The position numbers were made by a program, and so were the translations under genes. A DNA stretch of 64,000 nt from Streptomyces aquilus (GTDB taxonomy: Bacteria > Actinomycetota > Actinomycetes > Streptomycetales > Streptomycetaceae): contig NZ_CP034463.1 of NCBI RefSeq assembly GCF_003955715.1, forward strand, positions 3,534,001 through 3,598,000, written 5' to 3'. The notes beneath the pieces were generated by a model. That model did not search any database, had not been told where the DNA came from, and worked only from the letters and a program-made list of their open reading frames with translations. Shown one piece after another: positions 17,526-24,816 of the stretch (positions within the stretch are counted from its first letter, which is position 1; every line of letters begins with the position of its first letter).

Positions 17526-17849
17526 ATGGGAGAAGTGCCGGAACCACACTCGGGGTGGACCTTCCTGACCAGTCACGCCCGTGTGCTGGCAGCCATCGCG
17601 GAGGACCACACCACCCGCATCCGCGACATCGCGGCCCGCTGTCATCTCACCGAGCGCGCCGTCCAGAAGATCATTTCGGATCTGGAGAGCGACGGGTATC
17701 TGACCCACACGCGCGAGGGCAGATCGAACACGTACCGCATCCAGCCGGGGACGATCCTGCGTCACCCTGCGGAGTCGGGACTGACCGTGGCGGAGCTCCT
17801 GAACCTGCTGGCCAACCATGAGGCCCGGCGGGAACCGGCCGAGGGATGA
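17526..17849 (+). CDS. Winged-helix transcriptional regulator (MarR/ArsR-like)
   Basis: A 107-residue single-domain DNA-binding protein. The helix-turn-helix is RIRDIAARCHLTERAVQKII followed by the wing LESDGYLTHTREGRSNTYRI. No ligand or phosphorylation domain follows, and a short amphipathic tail (TVAELLNLLANHE) may dimerise. No convincing Shine-Dalgarno lies before ATG 17526, so the transcript may be leaderless. The AT-rich gap 17463-17525 shared with the STAS-ANTAR gene likely carries both promoters. Target genes are unknown; self-control and control of the neighbour are possible. Confidence 0.75.
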   Translation: MGEVPEPHSGWTFLTSHARVLAAIAEDHTTRIRDIAARCHLTERAVQKIISDLESDGYLTHTREGRSNTYRIQPGTILRHPAESGLTVAELLNLLANHEARREPAEG

Positions 17850-17850
17850 G

Positions 17851-17872
17851 GCCGGTGGCGCCCGCCACCGGC
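17851..17872. terminator. Hairpin terminator
   Basis: Perfect 9-bp stem GCCGGTGGC / GCCACCGGC with a 4-nt loop immediately after the regulator stop codon and before the convergent gene's stop. Confidence 0.65.
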
Positions 17873-17878
17873 GCCGCC

Positions 17879-18349
17879 TCACCGTTCACGCCGTAGCGGC
17901 CCCCAGCGCGCCGCCTGCTCGGCGACCTCCCGTTCCGCCTGTCCGATGACGTCCTCGTCGATCCAGCCGACGGGTTCCACGTCCCGGACGAGGGGTTCGT
18001 TGTCGGGGCCGCGGCCCACCTCCCGGCCGACCAGAATCCACGGGCGTACGCCGGGTCCCTTCTCGCGCGGCAGATGCGAGTAGTCGTACAGCCGACGCGC
18101 CACCCACAGCTCCGTCGAACGGTCCTGCCACCAGGGCTCGACGTGGAGCGGGTTGGCGGACAGGCCCGGCATGCTCAACCCGGTGAGGTCGTCGGTGCTG
18201 GCGGCGGTCTCCTCCACATCGGCGTCCGGCCCGCGCGACCAGCGGACGAACAGCCGTTCGTCGCGCTCCACCAGCTCGGCCACTTCCTTCAGGCTGCGCA
18301 GGACGGGCAGCACGTCCGCGCCGGTCGTCGGCCTGTCCGGCGCGGTCAT
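17879..18349 (-). CDS. Conserved hypothetical protein (DUF6098-like)
   Basis: A 156-residue soluble acidic protein of unknown function that resembles, from memory, Streptomyces proteins called DUF6098. It contains LFVRWSRGPDADVEE, an aromatic centre PLHVEPWWQDRSTELWVARR, and RPWILVGREVGRGPDNEPLV; there is no signal peptide, membrane segment or recognised catalytic motif. ATG 18349 is preceded by GGAGAGA about nine bases upstream; the longer frame upstream runs through non-coding-looking Arg-rich sequence. It stands downstream of an MFS pump gene on the same strand with a gap of 127 bp. Confidence 0.65.
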   Translation of the reverse strand: MTAPDRPTTGADVLPVLRSLKEVAELVERDERLFVRWSRGPDADVEETAASTDDLTGLSMPGLSANPLHVEPWWQDRSTELWVARRLYDYSHLPREKGPGVRPWILVGREVGRGPDNEPLVRDVEPVGWIDEDVIGQAEREVAEQAARWGPLRRER

Positions 18350-18476
18350 CCGCGGTCTCTCCTCGGCATACACACGCGTCCCGGGTACCCGGAGGGACAC
18401 GGAAACGAACCCTGGCACCACGCAGACGGCGAGGAAGGCCGGCCCCTCCCGGGAACCGGCCCCCCTCGATCTCACC

Positions 18477-20003
18477 TCAGGCCGCGAGCTCAGCCTCCTT
18501 CTCCTTCTCCTTCTCCTTCTCCTTCTTCTTCTCCTGCGCCGCGGGCACCGGCCCCTCCTTGCCGTCCCGCATGACCAGGACCGCCAGCAGGGCCGCCGCC
18601 AGGACGCCGATCGCGCTGACCGTGAAGGTCGTCGACATCGAGGAGGTGAAGGCCTCCCGGGCCGTGCGCAGCAGGTTCGCGTCACCCAGGGTCGCCGCGC
18701 CGGCGATCGAGTGGCGGGCCGCCTCGGGGGCGCCGGCCGGCATCTTCGCCGTGTAGCCGCTGGAGAGGAGCGAGCCCAGGATGGCGATGCCGAGTGCCGT
18801 GCCCGCCTGCTGGATCGTGTCGTTGAGGGCCGAGCCGACGCCCGCCTTGTCGGCCGGGATCGTGCCCATCAGGGCGCCCACCGCGGCCGGCATCGCCAGT
18901 CCCGCGCCCAGGCCCAGCAGCCCGAGGGCCACCGCCGGGACGGTGAAGCCGGACGCCGCGTCCACTGTCGTCAGCAGCGCGAAGCACGCCACCATCACCA
19001 GCATCCCCGCCAGGATCACGAACCGGTTGCCGATCCTCGCCGCCAGCTTCACGCCCAGGCCGTTGCCGGCGAGCGCGGCGAGCGCGAGCGGCAGGAACGC
19101 CAGGCCCGCCTTGATCGGCGAGTAGCCGAGGACGAACTGGAGGTACTGGGTCAGGACCAGCAGCAGGCCGCCGTTGCCGATCTGTACCAGTGCCAGGGAG
19201 AGCGAACCGCCGCTGAAGTTGCGGTGCTTGAAGAGGACGAGCGGGACCATCGGGGCCTTGCTGACGTTCTCCCACACGACGAAGCCGGCCAGGGCCCCGA
19301 GCGCGGTCATCAGGGTGAGCGTCTGACTGCCGCCGAGGGCGCCGTGCAGCGGCAGCTCGATGATCCACCACACCAGGGCCGTCATCCCGGCCGCCGACAG
19401 CACCGCGCCCAGCGGGTCGGCCTTCTGCCACGGCGCCTTCGACTCCGGCATCAGCACGACCCCGGCGATCAGGGCCAGCACCACGATCGGCACGTTGATG
19501 AAGAAGATCGAGTGCCAGGAGAAGTGGTCGATCAGGACGCCGCCGAGGACCGGGCTGCCCACCAGGCCCAGCATCGACACCGAGCCCCAGGCCGCCATCG
19601 CCTTGCCGCGTTCGTCCTCGTCGAAGACGGTGATGAGGATCGAGAGCGTCGACGGCATGATCAACGCTCCGCCCACGCCCATCGCCACCCTGACCGCGAT
19701 GACCTCGCCCGGGCTGGTGCACAAGGTCGCCGCCAGTGACGCCGCCCCGAAGAGCAGGAGCCCGATCAGCATGACCTTCCGGCGGCCGAAGCGGTCGCCC
19801 AGGCTGCCGGAGGTCAGCAGCAGTCCGGCGAAGACCAGGATGTAGGAGTCGAGGATCCACTGGGTGTCGCGGGCGCTCGCGCCCAGGTCCTCGGCCATCG
19901 ACGGCACGGCGACGGTCAGCGCCATGCTGTCGACCGTCAGCACCAGCGTGCTCAGGCAGAGCACGATCAGAATCCACCAACGACGCGGATCACGCGGTTC
20001 CAT
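18477..20003 (-). CDS. DHA2-type MFS multidrug exporter
   Basis: A 508-residue drug:H+ antiporter of the 14-helix EmrB/QacA group. Helix 1 ends in VDSMALTVAVPSMAEDL, motif A is GSLGDRFGRRKVMLIG, and motif C-like GSPVLGGVLIDHFSW follows helix 5. The C-terminal tail is unusual: after QEK it runs as alternating Lys-Glu pairs encoded by five copies of a hexanucleotide. Start ATG 20003 is chosen because GAGGGG stands nine bases before it; ATG 20012 is an alternative without a spaced ribosome binding site. It is divergent from a TetR gene with repeated operator-like boxes between them, so the TetR protein likely represses it. Confidence 0.9.
   Translation of the reverse strand: MEPRDPRRWWILIVLCLSTLVLTVDSMALTVAVPSMAEDLGASARDTQWILDSYILVFAGLLLTSGSLGDRFGRRKVMLIGLLLFGAASLAATLCTSPGEVIAVRVAMGVGGALIMPSTLSILITVFDEDERGKAMAAWGSVSMLGLVGSPVLGGVLIDHFSWHSIFFINVPIVVLALIAGVVLMPESKAPWQKADPLGAVLSAAGMTALVWWIIELPLHGALGGSQTLTLMTALGALAGFVVWENVSKAPMVPLVLFKHRNFSGGSLSLALVQIGNGGLLLVLTQYLQFVLGYSPIKAGLAFLPLALAALAGNGLGVKLAARIGNRFVILAGMLVMVACFALLTTVDAASGFTVPAVALGLLGLGAGLAMPAAVGALMGTIPADKAGVGSALNDTIQQAGTALGIAILGSLLSSGYTAKMPAGAPEAARHSIAGAATLGDANLLRTAREAFTSSMSTTFTVSAIGVLAAALLAVLVMRDGKEGPVPAAQEKKKEKEKEKEKEAELAA
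18495..18530 (-). repeat. CTCCTT hexanucleotide microsatellite in MFS gene end
   Basis: Five perfect copies of CTCCTT (18495-18524) plus one imperfect copy. On the coding strand it encodes the Lys-Glu repeat at the exporter C-terminus. Gain or loss of a unit keeps the frame and only changes the charged tail. Confidence 0.9.
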
Positions 20004-20023
20004 CGCCAACATCCCCTCACTGC

Positions 20024-20119
20024 TGCGAACACTGTTCCTTCGGTGCGAACACTGTACGCAGAGCGGAACAGTGTGCGCAACCCATGACCTCTGTACGCTG
20101 GTTGCGCACGACGTACGCA
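20024..20119. promoter_or_regulatory. Cluster of TetR-type operators between MFS and TetR genes
   Basis: A 15-bp element TGCGAACACTGTTCC occurs at 20024-20038, again with a changed end at 20044-20059, and inverted at 20065-20079 (14 of 15 match). A separate 17-bp near-perfect palindrome TGCGCACGACGTACGCA lies at 20103-20119, 20 bp before the TetR ATG. Together these are good candidates for repressor binding sites controlling both divergent genes. Confidence 0.7.
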
Positions 20120-20138
20120 TCGCAGCCGAGGAGCCCCC

Positions 20139-20870
20139 ATGCCCCCCAAGGCCAAGCCCGCCCCCCTCCCCTCCGTATGGGCCCGGGAGCAGCGCACCCC
20201 CGACCAGCCGGCCCTCAGCCGGGAGGCGATCGTGCGGGAGGCGGTCGCGATGCTCGACAGCGACGGCATCGAGGCGCTGAGCATGCGCAAGCTGGGCGCC
20301 CGCCTCAACGCCGGCGCGACCTCGCTGTACCGGCATGTCGCGACCAAGGACGAGCTGATGGAGCTCGCCGTGGACGAGGTCGCCGCCGAGATCCGCGTAC
20401 CGGAGCTCCAGGACGGCGCCCAGTGGCGGGCCGCCGTCGGCGAGGCCGCCGCCGGGTTCCGGGCCACCGCCCTGCGGCACCCCTGGCTGTCCTCGGTCCT
20501 CGGCCAGGCGGGCCTCGCCTATCTCGGCCCGAACCTCATGAGCTACTCCGAGCGGCTCGCCGCGCTGTTCACGGCGGCCGGTTTCCCGGAGCCGAGCCGC
20601 GCCATCGACACCGTGCTGTCGTACGTCATCGGCATGAGCACCACCGAGGCCGCCTGGCTCACCACCGTCGCCCGCTCCGGCGAGACCGAGGCCGGCTTCA
20701 TCGCCCGCCTCATGCCCGCCGCGCAGCAGGCCGCCGCCGGGCACGAGCATCTCGCCGGCTCCTACACCGATGCCCCCGAGATCACCGACCCGGTCGCCGT
20801 GCGCGACGAGAAGTTCCGCTACGGCTTGGAGGTCGTCCTCGACGGGCTGGCCCTGCGGCTGCCGAAGTGA
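20139..20870 (+). CDS. TetR/AcrR-family repressor with TetR_C domain
   Basis: A 243-residue regulator. The N-terminal helix-turn-helix is EALSMRKLGARLNAGATSLY followed by RHVATKDEL; the rest is a helical ligand-binding domain of the tetracycline-repressor C-terminal type (GMSTTEAAWLTTVAR, FRYGLEVVLDGL). GAGGAG lies before ATG 20139. It is divergent from the DHA2 exporter with repeated inverted boxes in the gap, the usual arrangement of a drug-sensing repressor and its pump. The inducer is unknown. Confidence 0.9.
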   Translation: MPPKAKPAPLPSVWAREQRTPDQPALSREAIVREAVAMLDSDGIEALSMRKLGARLNAGATSLYRHVATKDELMELAVDEVAAEIRVPELQDGAQWRAAVGEAAAGFRATALRHPWLSSVLGQAGLAYLGPNLMSYSERLAALFTAAGFPEPSRAIDTVLSYVIGMSTTEAAWLTTVARSGETEAGFIARLMPAAQQAAAGHEHLAGSYTDAPEITDPVAVRDEKFRYGLEVVLDGLALRLPK

Positions 20871-20907
20871 CCGAATACGGAGGAGGGGGGTGGCTGGGTG
20901 CAGTAGG

Positions 20908-20976
20908 GCGGCTGCCGGCCGGTGGGGGCTGGTCGCGCAGTTCCCCGCGCCCCTAAGGGACGGGGCTACGCCCCGT
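20908..20976. repeat. Interspersed Streptomyces repeat, copy 2, with terminal hairpin
   Basis: Contains the core GTTCCCCGCGCCCCT (20940-20954) preceded by GGGGCTGGTCGCGCA. It matches, in inverted sense, the element at 6669-6724. It is followed by a small hairpin ACGGGG-CTACG-CCCCGT that overlaps the stop of the next gene and could act as its terminator. Confidence 0.65.
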
Positions 20977-21565
20977 ACGGGCGCCTCGCCCTCGCCTCCC
21001 TCAACCCCCTCCCCCACCACACCAACTGATCCAGCATCGTCTTCGCCGCCGCGTCCGGCCCCGACGGGTCCTTCAGGCGGCCGGTGTCGTCGAAGGACGC
21101 GCCCGCGTTGTGGAAGGACACCGTGTCCCGGACCGTCACGGCGTGCAGTTCCGCAAAGACCTGCCTCAGATGCTCGGCCGCTCGCAGGCCGCCCGCCATG
21201 CCGCCGTACGAGACAAGACCGACCGGCTTGGCGCGCCACTCCGCGTAGTGCCAGTCGACGAGGTTCTTCAGACCGGCCGGGAAGGAGTGGTTGTACTCGG
21301 GGGTGAGGACGACGAAGGCCTCGGCGCCCTCCAGCTTCGGGGTGACGTCGGCGAGGGCCGCGGTGGCCTCGGGGGTCGGGGTCAGGCTGGTGGGGAGGTG
21401 GACGTCGGCCACGTCGACGACCTCCGGGATCAGGTCGTCGCGGTCGCGCATCCGGCCGAGGAGCCAGTCGGCGACCACCGGGCCGAACCGGCCGTGCCGG
21501 TTGCTGCCGACGACGAGGGTGACGTGGAGCGGGGCGTCGGAGATGAGCGTGTCTGTGATGGGCAT
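20966..21565 (-). CDS. NADPH-dependent FMN reductase (NAD(P)H:quinone/azoreductase-like)
   Basis: A 199-residue flavodoxin-fold reductase. The FMN phosphate loop is VVGSNRHGRFGPVVADWL, followed by the family motif LTPEYNHSFPAGLKNLVDW and the flavin-contact SYGGMAGGLRAAEHL. Members of the family reduce FMN, quinones, chromate or azo dyes with NAD(P)H. It stands alone; its last codons (ARRPYGA) overlap the hairpin of the repeat downstream. Confidence 0.87.
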   Translation of the reverse strand: MPITDTLISDAPLHVTLVVGSNRHGRFGPVVADWLLGRMRDRDDLIPEVVDVADVHLPTSLTPTPEATAALADVTPKLEGAEAFVVLTPEYNHSFPAGLKNLVDWHYAEWRAKPVGLVSYGGMAGGLRAAEHLRQVFAELHAVTVRDTVSFHNAGASFDDTGRLKDPSGPDAAAKTMLDQLVWWGRGLREARARRPYGA

Positions 21566-21852
21566 GCAGTACAGGCTGATACCTCAAGTTTGGTCGAGGT
21601 CAAGTCGTCGCCACGAGTCGCCGCGAGCGGCGGGTCACCCGGTCGCACGCGCGCTCTGCGCCCTTCGGGTTCTCTTCCGCGCCCCCCTGCCGTACGGCGG
21701 TGACCTGCTGAAACTCCGGGCGATCGAGCCCCCTTCACGCCGATCTGACACCCATTCACCGTATTTCTGACACACCCTCAGGAAGCGCGCGCGGCCCGCT
21801 GCCACTTACCTCGGAAGGGCAGGGGACACCGAATCGCTCGAAGGAGCACCCG

Positions 21853-22374
21853 ATGCGCCGTACCGCCCGTCTGCTCACCGGCACCGCGCTCGCCGCCGCG
21901 GCCGCCGGTCTGGCAACCGCACCGGTGCACGCCGCCGGTGCCGGCACCCTGGAGGTGTACCCCTCCTCGGTGGCGCCGGGCGGGCAGGTCACGGTCAACA
22001 CGGCGGCCTGCGGCGACGACGCCACGGCGGAGGGCGACGCGAGCGCGGTCGGCGCCGGGCGGTTCACGCTCGCGCCGAGCACCCACGAGCAGGACGCGAT
22101 CGGGCAGTTCGAGGTGCCGGAGAGCGCGCAGCCGGGGACGTACGAGATCGTCGCGAGCTGCGCGGAGGGCGGGAAACGGGTCACTGGGGACCTCGTGATC
22201 ACGATGACGTCGACGCGGCAGCAGGTGTATCCCCGAGGAAGTGTGAAGACGGGGGTCGGTGGCGCTCTGGGCCCCGACCCCGTGCAGACCGCGGCCGGCG
22301 TGGCGGCTCTCGCCGTCGCCGCCGCGGGCGGTACCTGGCTCCTGCATCGCCGGGCGAGAGGCGACGGGATCTGA
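21853..22374 (+). CDS. Small secreted protein with C-terminal membrane anchor, sortase-linked
   Basis: A 173-residue exported protein of unknown function. It has a signal peptide (residues 1 to about 28, ending PVHAAG), an Ig-like or beta-rich domain (LEVYPSSVAPGGQVTVNTAACG, two Cys residues that could pair: TAACG and VASCAEG), and a C-terminal hydrophobic segment followed by HRRARG. No LPXTG-like motif precedes that segment, so it is anchored as a membrane protein or uses an unrecognised signal. GAAGGAG lies before the ATG. The class F sortase gene follows after 108 bp, which suggests a functional pair. Confidence 0.75.
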   Translation: MRRTARLLTGTALAAAAAGLATAPVHAAGAGTLEVYPSSVAPGGQVTVNTAACGDDATAEGDASAVGAGRFTLAPSTHEQDAIGQFEVPESAQPGTYEIVASCAEGGKRVTGDLVITMTSTRQQVYPRGSVKTGVGGALGPDPVQTAAGVAALAVAAAGGTWLLHRRARGDGI

Positions 22375-22482
22375 CGGACACCCTCCGCTGTCCGTCCGCC
22401 GGTACCGCATGTCCCTCCCCCTCCGGGTCCGACGCCCCTCGCGGCCCGGAGGGGGGCGGGTCCACCGTCCAGGAGGCTCGTT

Positions 22483-23118
22483 GTGCGCAGCTTCAGCAGG
22501 GCCGGCCGGGCCGGCAACGTCGTCATAGCGGCCGTCACCCTGGTCGCCCTGTGCACGGGCGCATGGCTGCTGCGCAGCGGCGCCGAGAGGCACGCGCCGC
22601 CGCAGCCGGCCGCGTCCGAGGCCCGCGCCGGTCACACCGACCCGCGCTCGGCACCCCCGCTGCCGCCCTCGCCGCCCGACCGCATCCGCATCCCCTCGAT
22701 CCGGGTGGACGCCCCCCTGATGGGCCTCGGGCTCACCCCGACCGGCAGCCTCGACGTCCCGCCGGCCGCGAAGAAGAACCTCGCCGGCTGGTACGAGGCC
22801 GGCACGACCCCCGGTGAGACCGGCACCGCGATCATCGCCGGGCACGTCGACAACGCCGACGGCCCCGCCGTCTTCTACGACCTCGGCGCCCTGAAGAAGG
22901 GCAGCAGCATCGAGACGGAACGCCGCGACGGCACCACGGCCGTGTTCTCCGTCGACTCCGTCGAGGTCTACGACGCCGACGACTTCCCCGACGCGAAGGT
23001 GTACGGCGCGGCCCGCCGCCCCGAGCTGCGGGTGATCACCTGCGGCGGCGGCTACTCACGCGCGACCGGCTACCAGGGGAACGTGGTCGTCTTCGCGCAC
23101 CTCACGGGGAGCCGCTGA
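22483..23118 (+). CDS. Class F sortase
   Basis: A 211-residue membrane-anchored transpeptidase-like enzyme. One N-terminal membrane segment (about residues 9-27) is followed by a Pro-rich linker and the sortase barrel beginning [17 protein letters not shown]. The catalytic triad is visible: H121 in [11 protein letters not shown]187 in VITCGGGYS and R193. Actinobacterial class F sortases are accessory and their substrates are mostly unknown; the main LAXTG-cleaving enzymes of Streptomyces are class E. Start GTG 22483 has AGGAGG seven bases upstream. Its end overlaps the convergent phosphotransferase gene by 17 bp. Confidence 0.88.
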   Translation: MRSFSRAGRAGNVVIAAVTLVALCTGAWLLRSGAERHAPPQPAASEARAGHTDPRSAPPLPPSPPDRIRIPSIRVDAPLMGLGLTPTGSLDVPPAAKKNLAGWYEAGTTPGETGTAIIAGHVDNADGPAVFYDLGALKKGSSIETERRDGTTAVFSVDSVEVYDADDFPDAKVYGAARRPELRVITCGGGYSRATGYQGNVVVFAHLTGSR

Positions 23119-23635
23119 CCACGGCCTTGGCGATGGTGCGGGCGCACTCCAGCGACTCGGCGTGCGCGGTGTCGACCTCGACGTCGTAGACCACGCCCCG
23201 GTGGACCAGCTCCGCCTGCTGCTCCGCCATCCCCCGCACCCGGTCTCCACGGGCGATCTCACGGCCCGCGGCCACCGCCGCCTCGCAGCGGACGCCGACC
23301 CACAGCACGTCGAGGCCGTCGAGGACCCGGCGCCAGCGCTCCTGTGTCGCCGCGCCGCCGAGGAACACGTCGTCGATGATCAGCCGGGCGCCGGAGTGTG
23401 CCATCGCGGCGATCCCGCGGGCCCAGGCCGCTTCGAGGGCCATGAACTCGGGGCCGACGTCCACCCCGCCGTCGGCGGCGAACTCGATACCGACCCCCTC
23501 GCCGGGCATCGCCTCGATCAGCGAGTCGACCCCGAAGGTCAGCCACGGGTCCGGCAGCACCGTCTGAAGACACCGCGCGATCCCGGACTTGCCGGAGCTG
23601 GAACCGCCGTTGAGCACGATCACCTGGGTCGCCAT
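23102..23635 (-). CDS. Chloramphenicol phosphotransferase-like P-loop kinase
   Basis: A 177-residue P-loop NTPase of the CPT family. The Walker A is [18 protein letters not shown], followed by [14 protein letters not shown], whose Asp is at the place of the catalytic base of chloramphenicol 3-O-phosphotransferase, and [10 protein letters not shown]. The enzyme from the chloramphenicol producer S. venezuelae inactivates the drug by phosphorylation, but most homologues are of unknown substrate and no chloramphenicol genes are present here. It is convergent with and overlaps the sortase gene end. Confidence 0.8.
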   Translation of the reverse strand: MATQVIVLNGGSSSGKSGIARCLQTVLPDPWLTFGVDSLIEAMPGEGVGIEFAADGGVDVGPEFMALEAAWARGIAAMAHSGARLIIDDVFLGGAATQERWRRVLDGLDVLWVGVRCEAAVAAGREIARGDRVRGMAEQQAELVHRGVVYDVEVDTAHAESLECARTIAKAVVSGSP

Positions 23636-23650
23636 GCGGTCACCGTAACG

Positions 23651-24620
23651 TCAGGCCACCCACTGCTCCCACGCCATTTTCGCCACCAGCGCGAACACCA
23701 CCGTCAGCAGCACGACCCGGACGAACCCACTGCCCTTCTTCAGCGCGGTGTGCGCGCCCAGCGTGCCGCCCGCGAGGTTGAACACGGCCATGAGCGCGGC
23801 CAGTTGCCAGAGCACGGCGCCCTGCCAGGCGAACATCGCGAGCGCGCCGGCGTTGGTACAGCAGTTGACGATCTTCGCGGTGGCGGACGCGGTGACGAGG
23901 TCGAGGTGGAGGACCGCGGTGAGGGCGAGGACCAGGAAGGTGCCGGTGCCGGGGCCGATCAGGCCGTCGTAGAAGCCGATGCCGAGGCCCGCGAGGCCGA
24001 TCGCGGCTAGGGTCTGTCCGGCGGATCAGGTCGCAGGAAAGCGGCGGCGCCTTATTAGCGCAGGTGAGCGGGGCTTGGTGCGTCGAGCTGCAAGGCGGAG
24101 GAGGGCGGCGACGCGGAGCGTCGGCAACCGACGACAACGCGGCAGATCGGCGTGCCAAGCCCCGCGTCTGCGGCATGATCCGCCGGACAGACCCTAGGAC
24201 CTGGCGGCGGGTGGCCGGGCCGGTCGCGGGTGCCGTGCCGAACGCGGGGCGCAGGATGACGAAGGTCCCCACCCCGACCAGCACCACCATGATCACCGGC
24301 TTGAGCACCTCCGTGCTCATGCCGGCCGCGAAGAACGCGCCCGCCGAGGAACCCGCGAGGGCGGCCAGGCCGATACGGACGGCAAGGCTCACGTCGACCG
24401 GCGCTTTGCGCGCGTACGTCACCGCCGCCCCCGACGTACCGACGATGGCCACCGCCTTGTTGGTGCCGAGGGCGTGCGCGGCCGGCGTGCCGGGCGGGAG
24501 GCCGAGGAGGAGGGCCGGGAGCAGAAGCAGGCCTCCGCCGCCGACCACGGCGTCGATCCAGCCGGCCGCCAGGGCCGCGAGGCACAGGACGACGACGGTG
24601 GCCAGGGGTATGTCGGGCAT
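23651..24620 (-). pseudogene. TauE/SafE family permease gene interrupted by a MITE
   Basis: A gene for an anion (sulfite/sulfonate-type) exporter of the TauE/SafE family, broken by a 185-bp element. The N-terminal part (from ATG 24620: LCLAALAAGWIDAVVGGGG, LGTNKAVAIVGTSGAAVTYA) reads to codon RRQVL and then enters the element. The C-terminal part resumes out of frame with GLGIGFYDGLIGPGTGTF and ends at 23651. Removing the element plus one TA (187 bp) joins CGCCAGGTCCTAG to CCGCGATCGG and restores one open frame of 260 codons with both TauE signature repeats. As it stands the product would be truncated and is presumably non-functional. Confidence 0.9.
24010..24194. mobile_element. 185-bp MITE with 19-bp perfect terminal inverted repeats
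   Basis: The ends are GGGTCTGTCCGGCGGATCA (24010-24028) and its exact complement TGATCCGCCGGACAGACCC (24176-24194). A TA flanks each side (24008-24009 and 24195-24196) within CTAG, the target preference of IS630/Tc1-mariner elements, which duplicate TA. It encodes no transposase. A further inner inverted repeat (GCGGGGCTTGG near 24068 and CCAAGCCCCGC near 24154) shows it can fold over much of its length. It is a non-autonomous element that would need a related transposase elsewhere. Confidence 0.93.
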
Positions 24621-24755
24621 GAGCGCGACCTTATGAACGGGATACGTGCAGCGTCCAATCACCTGGGCCGTGCCCAGGCTCCGAGCTCCTCACAACGCAC
24701 CCCCGACGCCCGTCCCGAACCCTCACATCCGCACCCCGGCAGTGGGGAGCGCAGC

Positions 24756-24793
24756 GTTCCTCGCGGGAAACAGACGCGATGCGGTCGGGTAAC
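24756..24793 (+). promoter_or_regulatory. GlnR-like binding site upstream of the nitrite reductase operon
   Basis: GTTCC (24756-24760, consensus GTnAC, 4 of 5), six bases, then a perfect GAAAC (24767-24771), and GTAAC at 24789-24793, which falls at the b2 position; the a2 position is poor. The spacing matches the a1-n6-b1-n6-a2-n6-b2 pattern of actinomycete GlnR operators. It lies 23 bp before the first ATG of the operon, within the 196-bp gap to the divergent permease gene. Confidence 0.55.
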
Positions 24794-24816
24794 ACCGGCA
24801 CCGCAGGCTCCTGGAC

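Noticed and set aside
23102..23635. A chloramphenicol resistance gene
   Set aside because: Only the fold and active-site Asp are recognisable. No chloramphenicol pathway or exporter is adjacent, so resistance is not claimed.
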